64,000 nucleotides of DNA from positions 62,001 to 126,000 of the forward strand of contig NZ_JAERLY010000007.1 in assembly GCF_018256155.1 (NCBI RefSeq), read 5' to 3'. This DNA is from Gluconobacter sp. Dm-62. GTDB lineage: Bacteria; Pseudomonadota; Alphaproteobacteria; Acetobacterales; Acetobacteraceae. Every line of letters begins with the position of its first letter. Positions within the stretch are counted from its first letter, which is position 1. The notes beneath the pieces were generated by a model. It ran no database searches, was not told the DNA's origin, and saw only the letters and a program-made list of their open reading frames with translations. Made by a program: the position numbers and the translations under genes. Below are positions 61,930-64,000 of this stretch, in pieces.

Positions 61930-62690
61930 ACATGCCCCAGCTTTTCTCGCTGACAGGCAAAGCGGCCCTCATTACCGGAGGCGGCCGGGGGCTCGGAAAA
62001 GCCATGGCGTTCCACCTGGCCCATTGCGGTGCAAAAGTCTGGATCTCCGGCCGCAACGCCGCAACACTCGAAGCAACCTGCTCGGAAGCCGCTGCCTGCG
62101 GCATGGAACTGCATCCGCTCGTTATGGATGTCAGTAACCTCGGCTCGATACACGAGGCCTTCTCCCACATCCCCCGTAAGGGCAGCTCCCTCGACATCCT
62201 CGTCAATAACGCCGGCGACGAAACCCTGCGCGCCAGCGACGACGTGGATGAACCCCTGTGGGACCGCCTTCTGGACACCAACCTGAAAGGACCGTTCTTC
62301 GTCGCCCAGCAGGCCGCCCGCCTGATGCAGAACGGGGGCACAATCGTCAACATGGCCTCCCTCACCTCCGCAGCAGGCGTTGCGAAGGCCGTCCCCTACA
62401 GCGCCTCGAAATCCGGCATCCTCGGACTGACGCGCAGCCTCGCCGTCGAATGGGCGCCGCGCGGCATCCGGGTCAACGCTCTGGCGCCCGGCTACTTCCA
62501 TACGGACATGACCGACATGTTCTTTCAGGACGGCGCATGGCGCGAAAAGATGCTGTCGAACATCCCCCTCGGCCGCTTCGGACTGCCGGAAGACCTTGCC
62601 GGCCCCCTGCAATTCCTCTGCTCCACAGCCTCCGCCTACATCACCGGACAGGTTCTCTATGTGGATGGCGGAACACTCGCCGCTCTCTGA
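61923..62690 (+). CDS. short-chain dehydrogenase, gluconate 5-dehydrogenase-like
   Basis: Classical SDR of 255 residues. The cofactor motif is TGGGRGLGKAMAFHLA (about 18-33); also NNAGDETLRA and the catalytic YSASKSGILGLTRSLAVEW. It resembles gluconate 5-dehydrogenase (Ga5DH) and HpsO-like enzymes. The start is ATG 61923, inside the end of the alcohol dehydrogenase gene; ATG 61932 is in frame. A 23-base segment of its 3' coding region (62550-62572) is repeated exactly downstream at 62707-62729. Confidence 0.87.
   Translation: MVDMPQLFSLTGKAALITGGGRGLGKAMAFHLAHCGAKVWISGRNAATLEATCSEAAACGMELHPLVMDVSNLGSIHEAFSHIPRKGSSLDILVNNAGDETLRASDDVDEPLWDRLLDTNLKGPFFVAQQAARLMQNGGTIVNMASLTSAAGVAKAVPYSASKSGILGLTRSLAVEWAPRGIRVNALAPGYFHTDMTDMFFQDGAWREKMLSNIPLGRFGLPEDLAGPLQFLCSTASAYITGQVLYVDGGTLAAL
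62550..62572 (+). repeat. 23-bp direct repeat, copy 1, inside the SDR gene
   Basis: Identical to 62707-62729. This copy encodes KMLSNIPLG-region residues of the SDR, so it is probably the source copy. It begins GATGCTGTCG. Confidence 0.95.
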
Positions 62691-62706
62691 TCCTCACAAC
62701 CCCTGG

Positions 62707-62729
62707 GATGCTGTCGAACATCCCCCTCG
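62707..62729 (+). repeat. 23-bp direct repeat, copy 2, before the HisD-like gene
   Basis: Exact copy of 62550-62572, offset by 157 bases, ending 13 bases before the HisD-like start codon. It contains an ATG at 62708 that opens a 21-codon out-of-frame ORF overlapping that start. Confidence 0.95.
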
Positions 62730-62742
62730 AAAGAGATATCCG

Positions 62743-64000
62743 ATGTCTGAAAACATTACATTCCACGATCTGACCCAGACTGAGACGACCCCCGAAGCCC
62801 TGCTGCAACGGACAGAGAGTGACCTGTCGGTTTTCTTCGAACGCGTCAAACCGATCATCGAACAGGTCCGCACCGAAGGCGACGCCGCCCTGCGCCACTT
62901 CGCACAGGCCTTCGACCGGGTGACCACTCCCAATATGAGCATCAAGGCAACGCCGGAAGAATTCGACGCCGCCTTCGCCAGCATAGAGCCCGACGTCCTC
63001 GAATCCATCAAATACGGCATCAGAAACATCCGCCGCTTTCACGAAGCCCAGAAGCCCGAGGAAAGCTGGATGATCGAGGTCCAGCCCGGCATCTGGGCCG
63101 GTGATCGCAACGTCCCGATCGATTCCGTAGCCTGTTACGTCCCACGCGGCAAAGGCAGTTTCCCAAGCGTCGTGAACATGACGACCATTCCCGGAAAAGT
63201 GGCCGGCGTCCCCCGTCTGATCATCGTCACACCCCCGTCCCCCGACGGCACCGTCGATGCCGGCACTCTCGTTGCCGCTCGCCTGATCGGAGTCGAGGAG
63301 GTCTATAAATGTGGCGGCGCACAGGCCGTTGCCGCCGTCGCTTTCGGAACGGAAACCGTGCCCGCCTGCGCCAAGATCGTCGGCCCCGGCAGTCCGTATG
63401 TCGTCGCCGCCAAGCGACTGCTGTCCGACCGGATCGACCCCGGCATCCCCGCAGGCCCCAGCGAAAGCATCATCCTGACCGATGACAGCGTCGATCCGGT
63501 GCTGGCCGCACTGGACCTCATCATCGAGTCCGAACATGGTCCGGATTCCTCTGCCTGGCTCGTCACCAGCAGCCGCCGCGTGGCCGAAGGCGTCATCGCC
63601 GCCCTGCCCGCACACTGGGCCGAAATGGACGCCAAACGCGCCGAATTCTCCCGCGCCGTTCTGGGTGGCGCTCATGGCGGCGTCATCCTGACCAAGGACT
63701 TCAGCGCTGCCGTCGATTTCACGAACGCCTACGCACCGGAACATCTCGAAATCCTGACGGTCGATCCGATGGCGGATCTCGGACGCATCCGTAACGCAGG
63801 CGAAGTCCTTCTCGGCACGGCCTCTCCCGTCACATTGTGCAATTACGTCCTCGGCCCGAACGCCGTCCTCCCGACAAACCGCGCTGCCCGGACCCACTCC
63901 CCGCTTTCAGTCCATGATTTCATGAAGCGCATGTCCTTCGCCCGCGTCTCGCCGGAAGCCTATCCGGAAGCCGCCCGCCACGCGGAACGCTTCGCACGCT
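62743..64000 (+). CDS. HisD-family dehydrogenase with altered zinc site, partial
   Basis: Histidinol-dehydrogenase superfamily protein, cut by the window end after 419 residues. Conserved features are CGGAQAVAAVAFGTETVPACA and the catalytic pair Glu333-His334 (YAPEHLEIL). Two of the HisD zinc ligands differ: the position of Gln259 is Glu262 (ESEHGPDS; His265 kept) and the position of Asp360 is Asn367 (CNYVLGPNAVLPT). His367 of HisD is Ala374. It therefore probably acts on another substrate, as HpsN does on sulfopropanediol. AGAG lies before ATG 62743. It sits beside SDR and zinc dehydrogenase genes, away from any his operon. Confidence 0.83.
   Translation, partial: MSENITFHDLTQTETTPEALLQRTESDLSVFFERVKPIIEQVRTEGDAALRHFAQAFDRVTTPNMSIKATPEEFDAAFASIEPDVLESIKYGIRNIRRFHEAQKPEESWMIEVQPGIWAGDRNVPIDSVACYVPRGKGSFPSVVNMTTIPGKVAGVPRLIIVTPPSPDGTVDAGTLVAARLIGVEEVYKCGGAQAVAAVAFGTETVPACAKIVGPGSPYVVAAKRLLSDRIDPGIPAGPSESIILTDDSVDPVLAALDLIIESEHGPDSSAWLVTSSRRVAEGVIAALPAHWAEMDAKRAEFSRAVLGGAHGGVILTKDFSAAVDFTNAYAPEHLEILTVDPMADLGRIRNAGEVLLGTASPVTLCNYVLGPNAVLPTNRAARTHSPLSVHDFMKRMSFARVSPEAYPEAARHAERFAR

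Noticed and set aside
62641-63897. 418-codon minus-strand ORF across the HisD-like gene
   Set aside because: It is the complement of a recognisable HisD-family protein and shows no motif of its own.
62743-64000. Histidine biosynthesis gene hisD, suggested by the nearby hut genes
   Set aside because: Two zinc-ligand positions are changed and the neighbours are catabolic dehydrogenases, not his genes.
1-64000. tRNA, rRNA, CRISPR, insertion sequence or prophage
   Set aside because: I saw no cloverleaf-like gene, no regularly spaced repeat array, no transposase or integrase domain and no phage structural gene. Small RNAs or riboswitches could escape reading by eye.

Overview
The window looks like a chromosomal segment of a GC-rich alphaproteobacterium, most likely an acetic acid bacterium (Acetobacteraceae, Gluconobacter/Asaia-like). 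The hints are the many TonB-dependent receptors, the OprB-type porin and a chromosome rich in sugar- and alcohol-oxidising dehydrogenases. This is inference from gene content; no database search was possible. I see no rRNA, tRNA, CRISPR array, transposase, integrase or phage gene. The sequence reads as compact, gene-dense chromosome with catabolic islands.

Positions 1-25000 hold mixed functions: a GAF/Fis regulator without an AAA+ domain, a gamma-glutamyltransferase/lipase pair facing a LysR regulator and an MHS-type transporter, a TonB-dependent receptor, a SulP transporter, and a Dyp peroxidase. An iron block follows: exbB-exbD-tonB behind a clear Fur box, then a siderophore receptor with its own Fur-like box and a downstream Sel1-repeat protein. 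Next comes a phosphate block (pstS, OprB porin, ppk2), with Pho-box-like direct repeats before the porin and ppk2.

Positions 25100-37900 form an amino-sugar island. A DeoR/AgaR-type regulator diverges from a six-gene operon: SIS-domain AgaS-like isomerase/deaminase, GatZ/AgaZ-like protein, BadF-type amino-sugar kinase, FucP/NagP-like permease, nagA and nagB. A secreted GH20 hexosaminidase and a TonB receptor lie beside it. The set resembles the N-acetylgalactosamine/N-acetylglucosamine pathways of other proteobacteria, but no aldolase catalytic subunit is present.

Positions 38100-51600 form a histidine-utilisation (hut) island with every step of the five-step route: hutI, hutF, hutG, hutD, hutC, a hutH-like lyase, an MFS transporter, and hutU co-oriented behind a TonB receptor. 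Repeated TGTA-N2-TACA-like dyads mark a probable HutC regulon. The dyads extend to a gene for a degenerate redoxin fused to a 2OG-Fe(II) oxygenase. The only HutH-like protein lacks exactly the Ala-Ser-Gly triad that forms the MIO cofactor.

Positions 51600-64000 look like an uncharacterised catabolic island. It has a LuxR-type regulator, a class III aminotransferase, a five-gene minus-strand operon (NCS1 permease, amidohydrolase, 2-hydroxyacid oxidase, aldehyde dehydrogenase, GhrA-type reductase) and a plus-strand trio (zinc alcohol dehydrogenase, SDR, and a HisD-family protein with altered zinc ligands, cut by the window end). The trio recalls the sulfopropanediol dehydrogenases HpsP/HpsO/HpsN. 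The true substrate is unknown.
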